A stretch of DNA of 64,000 nt from Eremothecium cymbalariae DBVPG#7215 (Eukaryota; Ascomycota; Saccharomycetes; Saccharomycetales; Saccharomycetaceae): NCBI RefSeq assembly GCF_000235365.1, contig NC_016453.1:62001-126000 (forward strand). Direction: 5' to 3'. The notes under the pieces are model-generated. The model did no database searches, was not told the origin of the DNA, and saw nothing but the letters and a program-made list of their open reading frames with translations. Below, one piece after another: positions 32,490 to 44,449 of this stretch (position 1 is the stretch's first letter; each line of letters opens with the position of its first letter). Made by a program: the position numbers and the translations under genes.

Positions 32490-34394
32490 ACTATAATAAA
32501 CTAAAATACGCTTGAATTCTGTCCCAGGTAAAGCTTACCAAGGACTCTAAAGATATCTGTACCTAAAAGATATCAATTTTCTAAGCGTATAGCTCACTTG
32601 CAATACAGCATTATTGGTACGGAAATGTGGGCTGGTATTTTTTTAATTTTTTCTTGCAAATTTCGGTTTGTTTAATGTCGTGATTATCTTCTCGCGAGTT
32701 TATCTGATAGTACAAAAGCCTTTCTAGTTTGGTAGCCTTTGGAAAGATAGCGAAGCAAATAATATTGTAAGAGGGGATATAATAAGGGAGGCGGAAATGA
32801 TATATTATCTAGTATAGTAAAAGTTGTCTTTATTAGCTTATAAGTAGATTCTGCTCTTTAGTTTCAGTGGGTGGGGGATGTTTGAAAGAAAAAAAGGCTA
32901 CAAAGTCGACGACGATGCATATCGTTTCGACCACAGCCCAGAGTAGAACGAGACAGTTTTAGATTGCTCGGTAAAAGTTACATTGACAGAAATAGCATTT
33001 AGCGACAGTGCTTTCTTTTGCAAGTTAACAAGTTTAGGGAGCCTGTTTCGTTCTGTGGATATAGTAATATATATATGGTATTATATGTATACATATATAT
33101 AAAGTTGGTTGCCTGTATCCGGGGATCAGTGTCAAGAAAAGGGATTTTATATACTAGGAATTGAATTTAGTTTCTATAGTACTGAATTCGTCGGCATGCA
33201 GTAGCTGCGGAGCCATTCTAGGAAATTGATCTCATGCAGGTGCGTCAATTCCTAAATTTTGTGTGTTTCAGTTTTAATGGGATGCAGGCTTCTAAAAACA
33301 ACATACGACACGCCCAATCCAAGTAAACTGTATTATGTAAGCAGCACACAAAACGTTTGAACCCGCTAACTTTAAACAGATTTCCGTTGGAATGCACAAT
33401 TGGGTTGCATATAAAGGGGAAGCTTATTGCCACCAACAACAACGATGAGAACGACGTTGTTTGGTTTCATGTTCGCAATTCGCAATTAAATTCTTCCCTT
33501 AACAAATGCGAGTTCCGAGATTTGTATAACTGGAGACAGCAACAATACAGAATGTACAAAGGTCTACAACCTCTTGATGCATGATGTGAGCGTCAGAAGC
33601 CACCTGGTACTACTAAGAATAGGACCAGCGGTTACAAGCCTTCCCCTTATTTACCAGACATTTAGCCTAGATAGTATCTACCTTATTGCGCCCTAACACT
33701 ATGTTTTGCGGAGATAAGCACTTTCAAGTGCATTTTCCTAGCGAAGCCGATGATTCTTAGCTTTTCCCTGAAGATCCTACTGATAGGCATCCAGTGATCA
33801 GTTGGGATCAGTTTTTATATTCTTTCTGTAGAGCGCAGGCCGCCTGTCTATTTATTATTTCTAATACTTCAAGCGCGGAGACTCAAGTTTAGGCTCGAAC
33901 AGCTCGAACCCAAACTCAGTATGTAGATCAGTATGTTTTCTGTCTCGAGGAAAAAAAAACAGCGCCCTGTGCATGCGTCTAGGTGGGAAACGATAGAGGC
34001 GCATATATATTCATCGCGGCCCAATAGTATCAGTCGTAGAAGATAACGAATAGTTTATATCGTTTTTATCCGGGAGCCGCGTGTTTGGTGGTAATGCTGG
34101 TGGTTTAGCCTTTTTAATATGAATCAAAGCCTATATTATTCTGGGTAGATGAACTTTTGGAGGCTTGTATATGCAGGGACGCCGCGCAGATATAGAGTTT
34201 TTCCTGCAGAAAGCTAAGCAAAATGCCAAGTTTTTTATGAGAATACAGCGAGATCAACGGAAATATTGCTCGAGGCCAGTACAAAAAAAAGACAAATAAG
34301 TGAGGGATAACAAATATTCATTGAATAGTGCTCAATTCTGTAAGTCTTCTGGATATTCCGGAGAAATACAAGACAATAGGCATTGGAATCTGAT
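32490..34394. other. 1.9 kb region between the zinc-cluster and CAX genes
   Basis: Large divergent spacer. It holds an AT-rich TATATA segment (about 33060-33105) and a two-part small frame at 33234-33584, listed separately. Otherwise only short chance frames. Confidence 0.45.
33234..33584 (+). other. Candidate small gene in two in-frame parts
   Basis: An ATG-started frame of 30 codons ends at a TAA (33324-33326). The same frame then stays open for 85 codons, with a protein-like end (NDENDVVWFHVRN, LYNWRQQQYRMYKGLQPLDA). A possible 57-base intron from GTAAAC (33323) to AACAG (33379), with CGCTAAC as branch site, would remove the stop and keep the frame. Those splice signals differ from consensus, and the intron is short for a yeast. 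The alternatives are a decaying gene with one stop, or chance. I recognise no family. Confidence 0.3.
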
Positions 34395-35986
34395 ATGACT
34401 ATAAAAAGGAGTGTTACTGAGCCGACTTATCCCTCGACAGGTGCAGATGTCGCTAACGATGCTTCCAGTGTAGCCATTAGCGAGACCCATTCGACTGGGA
34501 ATCGAATTCACAAAAAGACTAGGGATCGAATTCCCAAAAAGGTCAGGACGCATGGTACGTTCAGGACTCCTGGTAAGTACCAGCAGAAGATTTCGATTCC
34601 TAAGAAGGTGATAAAAAAGAAGCCTACCGTTAAGACTGAGGCCAATATTTTTTACTACTTTATCTCATGCATGAAGCAGTTGAAGACAGTTTTGTTTGAA
34701 GAAACTGTTGGATATGTTGATGCAGGCTATAAGTTGCTTTGGAAATTCCCCCCGTTGTACTTGGTGTTAAGCGTTACAGGCGTTTTAAAGATACTCCGGT
34801 ACTTGGACATTTTTTGCAGGTGGTCAAATGTGCATTGAACACCAAGATGGTATTACTTTTGCCGTTATTCCCAGTTGGCATCGTTTGTTACAAAAGCCAC
34901 CAGGATGTTCCTGCAGTGATCTGTTTATTCCTTGCCCTGATGTACTTTGCAAAGATCCTATCAAATACAACGGAATATGCAAGCGAGCATTTTGGTCCTG
35001 TATTTGGAGCTTTACTAAATGCCACGTTTGGCAACCTTGTTGAACTAATTATATCTGGTACTACTTTATCAAAGGAGGACGCTACATTGACAATTACGTC
35101 GTTAATTGGAAGTGTATTGTCAAATAATTTGCTAGTGGTAGGTTCATGTTTCCTTTTTGGGGGACTAGACGGTATCAAACTTCGTTCTACCAGGGCTATT
35201 AGTAACCATATTTTCTATCTGATTACGATCACTGTGCTTTTGGCTATCATGTCAGAAGTCTTCGTGATCGATAGTGATAAATCAATGTCATTCAGACAGA
35301 ACAGCTCACAAATTGGTGCTGCATTCATACTTATATCATACATTGTTTACCTAATTGTGGGCACAAATGAAGAGTTTAAACAACTTCGTAAGAAAAAACT
35401 AAGAGATATGGAGGCCTTAACAGATAATAGTTCTAGTTCTACAGAAGATGAATGGGATTCTTCCAGCAGTGATGAAGATGAAGCCAAAGATGATGATGAT
35501 GATAATGAGGAAATACCACCAAAATTGGTTTGTTTCCTTGCCCTAGCTCTTGCCACAGCGGGTTTAGCACCTACAGCAAATTTCTTTGTTGGTTCATTAA
35601 AACACCTGACTGATGATAAGCCGATTAGTAAAGTTTTCATTGGTCTAATTGTTTTACCGTTTGCTGGTGCACTCCCTGAACATATTTCCTCATTGATTTT
35701 TGCATACCACGGCGAGATGGACCTGGCTGTATCTTTGACCATTGGTTCAAGCAATCAAATACTGGGCATGGTCATTCCTATTATTCAATTTATTTCGTCT
35801 CACTATCCAGCTACCGGTTTTAACTTATATTTTGAGCCATACATTTCAGGCTACTTATTCGTTTCCACCATCGTTGTCATAAGCGCCATGATTCACGGCT
35901 TAGTATTTAGAGTGAACATACTACACGCCTCTCTACTTCTCTTCACTTTTGGAGTGATTATATATCTAACATTCGCCAACGGATAG
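34395..35986 (+). CDS. Divergent CAX-family cation/proton exchanger, frame broken near 34815
   Basis: The first ATG is at 34395. The frame breaks after YLDIF; restoring one T in the six-T run near 34810-34815 continues LQVVKCALNTKMVLLLP, giving about 530 residues. The N-terminal ~110 residues are basic, with a tandem RIHKKTRDRIPKKVR. About ten or eleven membrane segments follow, split by an acidic Ser/Asp loop (about residues 340-375). The first exchanger repeat is canonical (GALLNATFGNLVELI). The second reads FIGLIVLPFAGALPEH where Vcx1 and plant CAX proteins have GNAAEH, so the Glu stays but the Asn-Ala-Ala is lost. Vacuolar CAX proteins move Ca2+ inward against H+; ion choice here is uncertain. 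It does not look like the direct Vcx1 orthologue. Confidence 0.82.
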
Positions 35987-36141
35987 AGACCAGCTGTTCT
36001 ACATTTACAGTTGCCTGCTTGTCATAAATATTACGTATTATTACTATTAATGATACATACGATGAGACTTTATATGATGACCTTACCTGATGTCGTACAA
36101 TATGATTCGATGGTCGTCCTTAGAGGCTCCATTTCTTTTCT

Positions 36142-36153
36142 TGAAAATTTTTC
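36142..36153 (+). promoter_or_regulatory. RRPE element upstream of RPA190
   Basis: TGAAAATTTTTC is an exact RRPE-type motif, ~110 bases before the start codon. Confidence 0.6.
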
Positions 36154-36183
36154 GATTTTTGAAAAATTGTAACATTTTTAAAC

Positions 36184-36194
36184 CTCATCTCATC
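36184..36194 (+). promoter_or_regulatory. Double PAC-like element upstream of RPA190
   Basis: Two overlapping CTCATC cores (reverse GATGAG) lie 40 bases downstream of the RRPE and ~70 bases before the RPA190 start. Confidence 0.5.
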
Positions 36195-36264
36195 TCTTAT
36201 TAAGGTTAGATTATAGAATATCTTATTCAAAAATCAAGCACTTGGATCGATTGAGCAGCATAGC

Positions 36265-39200
36265 ATGGATATTTCTAAACCTGTAGGTGCTGAAATCACC
36301 GCCGTGGATTTCAGCATCATGAATGCCGAAGAGATTCGTGCTTTGTCGGTTAAACAGATAACAAATCCAACAGTCTTGGATCATTTAGGTCATCCAATAA
36401 GAGGCGGTTTGTATGATTTGTCTCTGGGAGCCTTTTTGCGTAATTTGTGCTCTACCTGTGGTTTGGATGAAAAATTCTGTCCTGGTCATCAAGGCCATAT
36501 TGAGTTGCCTGTTCCATGTTACAATCCATTGTTTTTCAACCAATTGTACATACATTTGAGATCGGCATGTCTATATTGCCATCAATTCCGTTTGAAATCT
36601 TTGGAGGTACATCGTTACGCATGCAAGTTAAAGCTGTTGCAATACGGATTGATCGATGAGGCTTACAAAATAGATGACATTACGGTAGGGGACTTGGACA
36701 TGGCGTCTGATGAGGCCGAAGAGGATGGTCAGGGCTCTAAAGGTATCTCTGCTGTTGTAGTTCGGGAATTGCAGTGGAGACGTAGGGAGTACGTTGAATC
36801 TCATATAGCTGAGGCCATTTCGGAGGGCCGGACTTCTGAGTATGGTACGTTCACTGCAACTGTCAACGACGAAAGAAAAAACTTGCTTCATGACTTCTAC
36901 AAGCGGCTGCTATCCAGACCTAAGTGTGACAATTGTGGAATGTTTTCTCCAAACTTTAGAAAAGATGGATTTACAAAAATCTTTGAAACTGCACTAAATG
37001 AGAAGCAATTGACAAACAATAGAGTTAAAGGTCTTATCCGGGAAGATATGATTAAAAAGCAACAACAATCCAGAACCTTAGGAGGGAAAGCAAGTGAGAA
37101 TGATGTTGATGAAGATTTCTCCTCTACAAGATCGGCAAGCGTCGGGCCGAAAATAGGCTCCAAATATATTTTAAGTACTGAGGTGAGAAATATCTTGAGG
37201 GTCGTTTTCAAGAAGGAACAGGAAGTCCTTCAATATGTCTTCCACTCAAGACCAAATTTGAAAAAAAAGCTGGTTAAAGCTGACATGTTTTTCATGGAAG
37301 TTGTTGTTGTTCCGCCTACCAGATTCAGGTTACCTTCTAAGTTAGGAGATGAAGTGCATGAGAATACACAAAATCAGTTGCTATCTAAGATCTTAACAAC
37401 TTCTCTATTAATTAGAGGTTTGAATGATGAATTGTCTACATTACAGAAAGACAAAGTATCAGTTGAAGACAGGAAAGTAATATTCAACAGATTGATGAAT
37501 GCATTTGTTACCATTCAAAATGATGTAAATGCGTTTATAGATTCTACGAAGGCTCAAGGCAATACTGGTGGGAAAGTTCCAGTTTCCGGTGTGAGCAAGC
37601 TCTAGAGAAGAAAGAGGGATTGTTTAGAAAACACATGATGGGTAAGCGTGTTAATTACGCAGCTCGTTCTGTCATCTCCCCCGACCCTAATATTGAAACT
37701 AATGAAATTGGTGTCCCTCCTGTTTTTGCCACCAAATTAACTTATCCAGAACCTGTTACTGCCTACAACGTTGCGGAGTTACGACAAGCAATTATAAACG
37801 GTCCTGATACTTGGCCAGGTGCGACTCAAATTCAAAATGAGGATGGTTCATTTGTATCTTTGATTGGAATGACTTTAGAACAACGTAAGGCACTTGCTAA
37901 CCAGTTGATGACTCCTTCAACAAATAGTTCAACCCACACATTAAACAAGAAGGTGTATCGTCATATCAAGAACAGAGATATTGTTATTATGAATCGTCAA
38001 CCAACTTTGCATAAAGCTTCTATGATGGGACACAAAGTTCGGGTGTTGCCAGGCGAAAAGACTTTGAGACTACATTACGCTAATACTGGTGCATACAATG
38101 CTGATTTTGATGGTGATGAAATGAACATGCACTTTCCTCAGAATGAAAATGCTAGAGCTGAAGCATTCAATTTAGCTAATACAGATTCTCAATACCTAAC
38201 ACCAACATCCGGTTCTCCGGTTAGAGGTTTGATCCAGGATCACATCTCTGCAGGTGTCTGGTTAACCAACAAAGACTCTTTCTTCACCAGAGAACAGTAT
38301 CAGCAGTATATTTATGGCTGTATCCGTCCTGAAGATGGTCATTCTTCAAGACCTAGATTGTTAACTGTACCTCCAGCCATTATCAAGCCAATTCCATTAT
38401 GGACTGGTAAGCAAATAATTACCACTGTTTTATTGAATGCCACTCCACCAGACATGCCTGGTATTAACTCAGTGTCTAAAAATAAAATCAAGAATGAATA
38501 CTGGAGTGAACAATCGAATGAAAATGAAGTAATATTCCAAAATGGCGAGCTACTTTGTGGTGTTTTAGATAAATCACAATATGGTGCCTCTAAGTTTGGT
38601 ATTATCCACTCTCTACATGAGGTTTATGGGCCAGATGTCGCTTCGAAAGCTCTATCTATTCTGGGAAGATTATTTACGAACTATATCACTTCTACTGCAT
38701 TTACCTGTGGTATGGATGACTTGAGGCTGACCGCAGAAGGTAATAAATGGAGAGATGATATTTTGAAGACTTCCGCCAACATAGGTTGCATTGCTGCATC
38801 AGAGGTAACTAACTTGGATAATGATGTTACTCCTGATGATCCAGAGTTGTTGAAACGCTTAGAAGAAATATTGCGTGATGATAACAAATTGGGTATTCTA
38901 GATGCTGTTACTTCTTCAAAAGTTAATTCTATTACTTCTCAAATCGTATCTAAATGTGTCCCAGGTGGTACTATGAAGAAATTTCCTTACAACTCAATGC
39001 AAGCAATGGCCTTGTCTGGTGCAAAAGGTTCTAACGTGAATGTGTCGCAGATTATGTGTTTGTTAGGTCAGCAAGCTTTGGAAGGTAGAAGAGTTCCAGT
39101 TATGGTCTCAGGGAAAACACTTCCATCTTTTAAGCCATTCGAAACAGATGTTATGGCCGGTGGCTACATCAAAGGTCGTTTCTACTCTGGTATTAGGCCC

Positions 39201-41213
39201 CAAGAGTATTATTTCCATTGTATGGCTGGTCGTGAAGGTTTAATCGACACCGCAGTTAAAACTTCAAGGTCTGGTTATTTGCAACGTTGTCTCACTAAAC
39301 AGTTGGAAGGTGTTCATGTTTCTTACGATAATACTATCCGGGATACAGATGGCACTTTAATTCAATTCTTATATGGTGGTGACTCTGTAGACGTTACTAA
39401 AGAATCTCATATGAAAGAGTTCAAATTCTGTGTTGATAATTATGATGCACTATTAAAGAAATGCAATCCATCTGCTCTAATAGAACATTTAGATGTTGAA
39501 TCTGCTCTCAAATATTCCAAAAAGGCGATGAAACATAGACGGAAGAACAGGAACTTGCCACACTATGCTCAACAAAATAAATACGACCCTGTTTTGGCAA
39601 AATTTAATCCATCAAAATATTTGGGTGCTGTTTCTGAGAACTTTCAAGACGATTTGGAACAGTTCATTAATAATAATTCATCGCTGCTGAAGGATAAGGA
39701 CAATGTAAATGAGAAGAAATTTAGAGCATTGATGCAGTTAAAATACATGCGTTCATTGGTTAACCCAGGAGAAGCTGTTGGTATCATTGCATCTCAATCT
39801 GTCGGTGAACCGTCTACTCAAATGACATTGAATACCTTCCACTTTGCTGGTCATGGCGCTGCAAATGTGACGTTAGGTATTCCGCGTATGAGAGAAATCA
39901 TTATGACTGCATCTGCAGCTATTAAGACACCTCAGATGACGCTACCTATCTTGGATGACGTTTCAGATGACACTGCAGATATCTTCAGTAAGAATATAAC
40001 AAAAGTTATGTTATCTGAAGTCATTGATAAGGTTACTGTGGTCGAAACTATTGGTTCTAATGATAGAGCTACAAACTCAAGGTCTTATGTTATCAACATT
40101 AAATTCTTTGATAGTTCAGAGTATGGAGAGGAATATGATGTTACAAAGGAGGAATTACAAACTGCCATTTCTACAAAATTTTTGATTGCCCTTGAAAGTG
40201 CCATTTTGAAAGAAATAAAGAAACAGAAGAAAACATCACTATCAGATATTGGTATCGCTGTTCCAAAGCAACATACGGAGTTTGTCATGACTGAAAAGAT
40301 TTCTTCCAATGATGTTGAAGATAATGACGAAGAAAAGTCCCGGAAGAAGACCAAACAAGCAGTTTCATACGACGACCCAGATGAGGATGAACTGGAGTCC
40401 ATTAGAAGAGCAGAAGAGACTTCTGATGAGAACTTAGACTCCGATAGTGAAGATAATTCAGATTCCTCAGATTCTTCATCTGATGATGAGATGGACGATG
40501 AAATTCATGCTGCCACTGCTGAAGCTAACAAAAATATGACTAAGCATCAGAAAGATCGTCAGTCTGCTATAATTTCTTCTCATAGGTTCATCTCAAAATA
40601 TAACTTTGATGACGAAGACGGTAAATGGTGCGAATTCAAGCTAGAGTTAGCTGCTGATACCGAAAAATTACTAATGGTTAATATTGTTGAAGATATATCT
40701 CGCAAATCTGTTATCAGGCAAATTCCAAATATTGATCGTTGTGTTCACCCTGAACCAGAAAATGGTAAGCGTGTCTTGGTCACTGAAGGTGTCAACTTTC
40801 AAGCTATGTGGGATCAGGAAACGTTCATTGATGTAAATGGTATTCTGTCAAATGACGTTTCTGCTGTATTAAAGACTTATGGTGTTGAAGCAGCTAGAAA
40901 TACAATCGTCAATGAAATCAACAATGTCTTTTCTCGTTACGCTATTTCGGTCTCACTTCGTCACTTAGACCTGATTGCTGACATGATGACCAGACAAGGG
41001 AGCTACTTGGCGTTCAATAGACAAGGTATGGAATCCTCCACCTCTTCATTAATGAAGATGTCATATGAGACTACTTGCCAATTCTTGACTAAAGCCGTTT
41101 TGGATAATGACCGTGAGGAATTGAACTCCCCCTCAGCCAAGATTGTTATGGGTAAACTTAACAATATTGGAACTGGTTCTTTTGATCTATTAACAAAGGT
41201 TCCTTACTGTTGA
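36265..41213 (+). CDS. RPA190: RNA polymerase I largest subunit, frame broken near 37594
   Basis: The catalytic beta-prime-like subunit of Pol I, which makes the 35S rRNA precursor. The first frame (446 residues) has the N-terminal zinc ligands (CSTCGLDEKFCPGHQGH) and the clamp. It breaks at GVSKL-stop; the second frame continues EKKEGLFRKHMMGKRVNYAARSV. Adding one A at GTGAGCAAG (37591-37599) gives VKQALEKKEG, the family sequence. The joined length is ~1649 residues, against 1664. The active-site motif NADFDGDEMNMH with its three Asp is intact, and the bridge helix (HCMAGREGLIDTAVKTSRSGY) and trigger-loop region (GEPSTQMTLNTFHFAG) are present. An acidic Ser/Asp insertion lies near residues 1370-1430. 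Confidence 0.95.
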
Positions 41214-41345
41214 ACTAAAGTACTGGCCTTTATAATTGTATAGTATTTGGCATAAATTAATAAACATCTTAAAATTTATTCATAAACACAAAAATATTAA
41301 AAATATTCTAATATAGCCTTTGTTCCACGAATTAGAATGTTTAAT

Positions 41346-41385
41346 ATTTTCTGTATATATATATCTATTTTCTGTATATATATAT
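41346..41385. repeat. Direct repeat of a 19-base TCTGTATATA unit
   Basis: Two identical 19-base copies separated by two bases, between the converging RPA190 and FUN12 3' ends. The repeated TATATA could serve as 3'-end efficiency elements for both genes. Confidence 0.7.
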
Positions 41386-41475
41386 GTATTTTGCATTATT
41401 TACGCTGGACAAATTATACAAAAGCTATTGGGGTTAATGTAAAAAGCTAAAGTACACAGGAAGAGACAATAAGCT

Positions 41476-44449
41476 TCATTCAACACCCAAGATTGGCTTC
41501 AACTTACGTATGAGCATCCAGTCAGACCTTGGAACTTGATCTCTAAAAGCGGGATCTTTCAACGTATCAATGGATCTTCTCGATAATGTAGAGTACAGCA
41601 CATCCTTTTCATCAACATGACGTCCCCAGATTGGTTGTTGTCCAGATGGATTTTCTAAACGCATGGCAACACCCTGAGCAGTTTGTCCCCTTTTGACTTC
41701 ATTAACGGACTGGTGATTAATTTCCAAAGAAACCACCCTGCCCAAATGCAATACAGTCTTCTCCTTAGTGGTTGCATCGGTCTTGACGGCACAAATGGGA
41801 GTTCCAATCCGTACAGAACCTTCAATTACATCAACACCAATTATCATAGGTTCACGCTTGTTGATAATTTGTAAGGTGTTTAACACACATGGGAAAATAG
41901 CGAAGTCCATAAAGTCCTTACGACGTTGCTGCAACAATTCTTCTTGATAAGCGGCGAAAGCATCAAACAAGTGATATATAATATCAGCATTGAAAATCTT
42001 TACACCTTGTTCCTCTGCATACTGCTCAGCTTCCTTATCAATTTTGACATCAAAACATAACATGACTGCAAATTCAGGAGCCTTTTCCAACATTGTAGTT
42101 GTTTTCATAACATCACGTTTGAAAACTGGACCCAAACCAATGGACATTACTGGGATTTTCCTATGCTTCAGAATCCAATAATGCTTCCAAAGAACCCAAT
42201 GTTGACGCTTGGACAACAACACCTTTGCCGGTCTTGTCCACAGAATCCAATAAACCGGTTAAATCATCCATCACATCATCCATGAGATCTTCTTCATCAT
42301 CATCAGGACCAACCACTAATAATCTAGAGCCTGATACAGCCTTTTCTAGATCATTAGCGGCGACTTTAACACCTAAAGCAGCCTTGACTTCCTTGTGATG
42401 AACATATTCCGACTTCAAACGTAACTCACGCAATGGTTGCGGTGTCAATAAAGCCCTAATATTTGTCACAATTGGTCCATTTAATCCACATAAGACAATT
42501 CTGTCACCTTCTCTTAAGTAACCGTTGGATAAAATGATATCAATAGTAGTACCAAAACCTTCAATTACCTTGACTTCCAAAACAGTAGCCTCAATGTGGG
42601 ACAAATATTTCAATTGCTTTGACATTCTCTTTTGAGTCAATTCTAGCAGCAACCACAACAAATCGGGAATACCTTCACCAGTGACAGCGGAAGTTGGCAC
42701 GATGGAGACGTACTTGGACATGTTTTTATTTTGGAAATATAATTCCGAATTCAAACCCTGTTCTGACAATTGTAATTGGATGTTTGAAAATCTGGTGTGG
42801 AATTCCTGTTGTACAGCTTTGGATTGCTGTGCAAAAGAATCTCTAAAAGAGTTATTTGGGATCACCTTCCAGTCATACAATCTGTCAATCTTGTTCAAAG
42901 CAACGATGAATGGTGCCTTTCTGTCCCTTAATAACCTGATTGATTCGATAGTTTGTTGCTCCAACCCATGCATGATATCAATAACCAATATGGCAATGTT
43001 ACACAAGGAGGAACCTCTAGAACGTAGGTTGGTAAAAGACTCGTGGCCCGGAGTGTCAATGACTAATAAACCTGGAACCTCAAAAGTTTGCTCTTCATAC
43101 TTGGACATAACAGCAGTCTTTTGCTGAATGGCTTCAATTGGGAAATATGTGGCACCAATTTGCTGTGTAATACCACCTGCCTCACCTCCTTGAACGTTAG
43201 TTTGCCTAATCTTATCTAGAAGCTTCGTTTTACCAGTATCAACGTGACCCAATATACAACAGATAGGGGAACGCATATCTTTATTTGGAACAACAATATT
43301 AGGAGATGGAGATAGCATATGCTGCGTAGACAAGTTCTTAATTTCTTCAACATGAGGAACTAAGTCCATATCTGGAGTAGTATCGGTGCTATCATCACCT
43401 TCACCAGTAGAAGCATCAATTGATTCCACTTCTTCATCTTCATCACCTTCAGCATCATCGTCGTCAAGTACCAAGTTTTCCCAATCGTCAATCAAAGCTT
43501 CTTCTTCCTCATCATCCTTAGCACGAGCTTCATCAGCTTTTTCAGCTTTCGCAGCAGCTTCCTCGGCCTCAAGTTGCTCCTTAGTCTTCTTTGGTTTCTT
43601 CTTACCATAGACAACCTTCTTTGGTTTTTCATTTGTAGATTCATCATCGTCACCACTAGCCTTCTTCGTCAACCCTGCAACTTGAACGTTACCAGAGGCC
43701 AGCAATGCAGCCCTTCTTGACTCCATTAATTTCTTCGCTTCCTTTTGCTTTCTCGTCAACAATTTCCCCTCAGCCTTCAATCTGTCCTTTCTGGCTTTCT
43801 CTTTCTCCTTCTTGGCTTTCTGGACTTCCTCCAATTCCTTAGCCTCCTTCTCCAAACGTTCCTCCTCTTCCTTCTCCAAACGTTCCTCCTCCTCCCTTGC
43901 TAAACGTTCTTCCTCTTCCAATTGTTTCTTCAACTCCAACTGCCTTTTCAACGCAGCAAGACCAGCGGGAACCTTCTTCTTCTTGTTCGTGCTAGCAGCC
44001 CCTCCATCATTGCCAGTACCAGAAGATTCCTCACCATTTTCAACATTGGGTTTCTGTCCTTGGCCCTTTTTCTGAGAAGCTCCCTTCTTCTGCTTTTCAC
44101 GCTCCTTCTTCTGTCTCTCACGCTCCTTCTTCTCACGCTCCTTCTCCTTTTTAGATTTCAACAACGGCTTCTTGTCGCCGTTAGCTTGTTCTGCCTCTTT
44201 GCCATCCTGTTTTTTCTTAGACTTCTTCAAAGCTGCCATAAAGTCATTCTCAACAGGTACAGAACTAGCTTCAGCATTTTCGGTCGCACCCACTTCCCCA
44301 TTATTTCCAGAAGATGAGTCTAAGCTCGAGTTTCCGACCTCTACATCTGCAGCACCCTTTCCCCCCTTTAACTCCTCTGCACCAGGGACATCCTGCTCGA
44401 ATTCTTCATCCCAATAGCCTTGTTGGCTCTTCTTACTTTTCTTTGCCAT
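41476..44449 (-). CDS. FUN12: Translation initiation factor eIF5B (Fun12), frame broken near 42170
   Basis: eIF5B is the ribosome-dependent GTPase for subunit joining. The first ~390 residues are charged and Lys/Glu-rich, as in yeast. The GTPase domain follows ([20 protein letters not shown]). The first frame ends [15 protein letters not shown]; the next frame continues [22 protein letters not shown], matching the yeast sequence after LEALLDFLKD. The last ~230 residues hold domain III/IV ([21 protein letters not shown] end). The break needs one base removed or two added; two added would fit the conserved LLDFLK better. The total is about 990 residues, against 1002. It is divergent from RBG1, as on chromosome I. 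Confidence 0.94.

Noticed and set aside
33245..33442. 65-codon minus frame
   Set aside because: Antisense to the two-part + strand frame, no start context or domain.
43386..44417. Several + strand frames of 74-131 codons
   Set aside because: Antisense to the Lys/Glu-rich N-terminus of FUN12; Ser/Leu-rich low complexity is the expected shadow.
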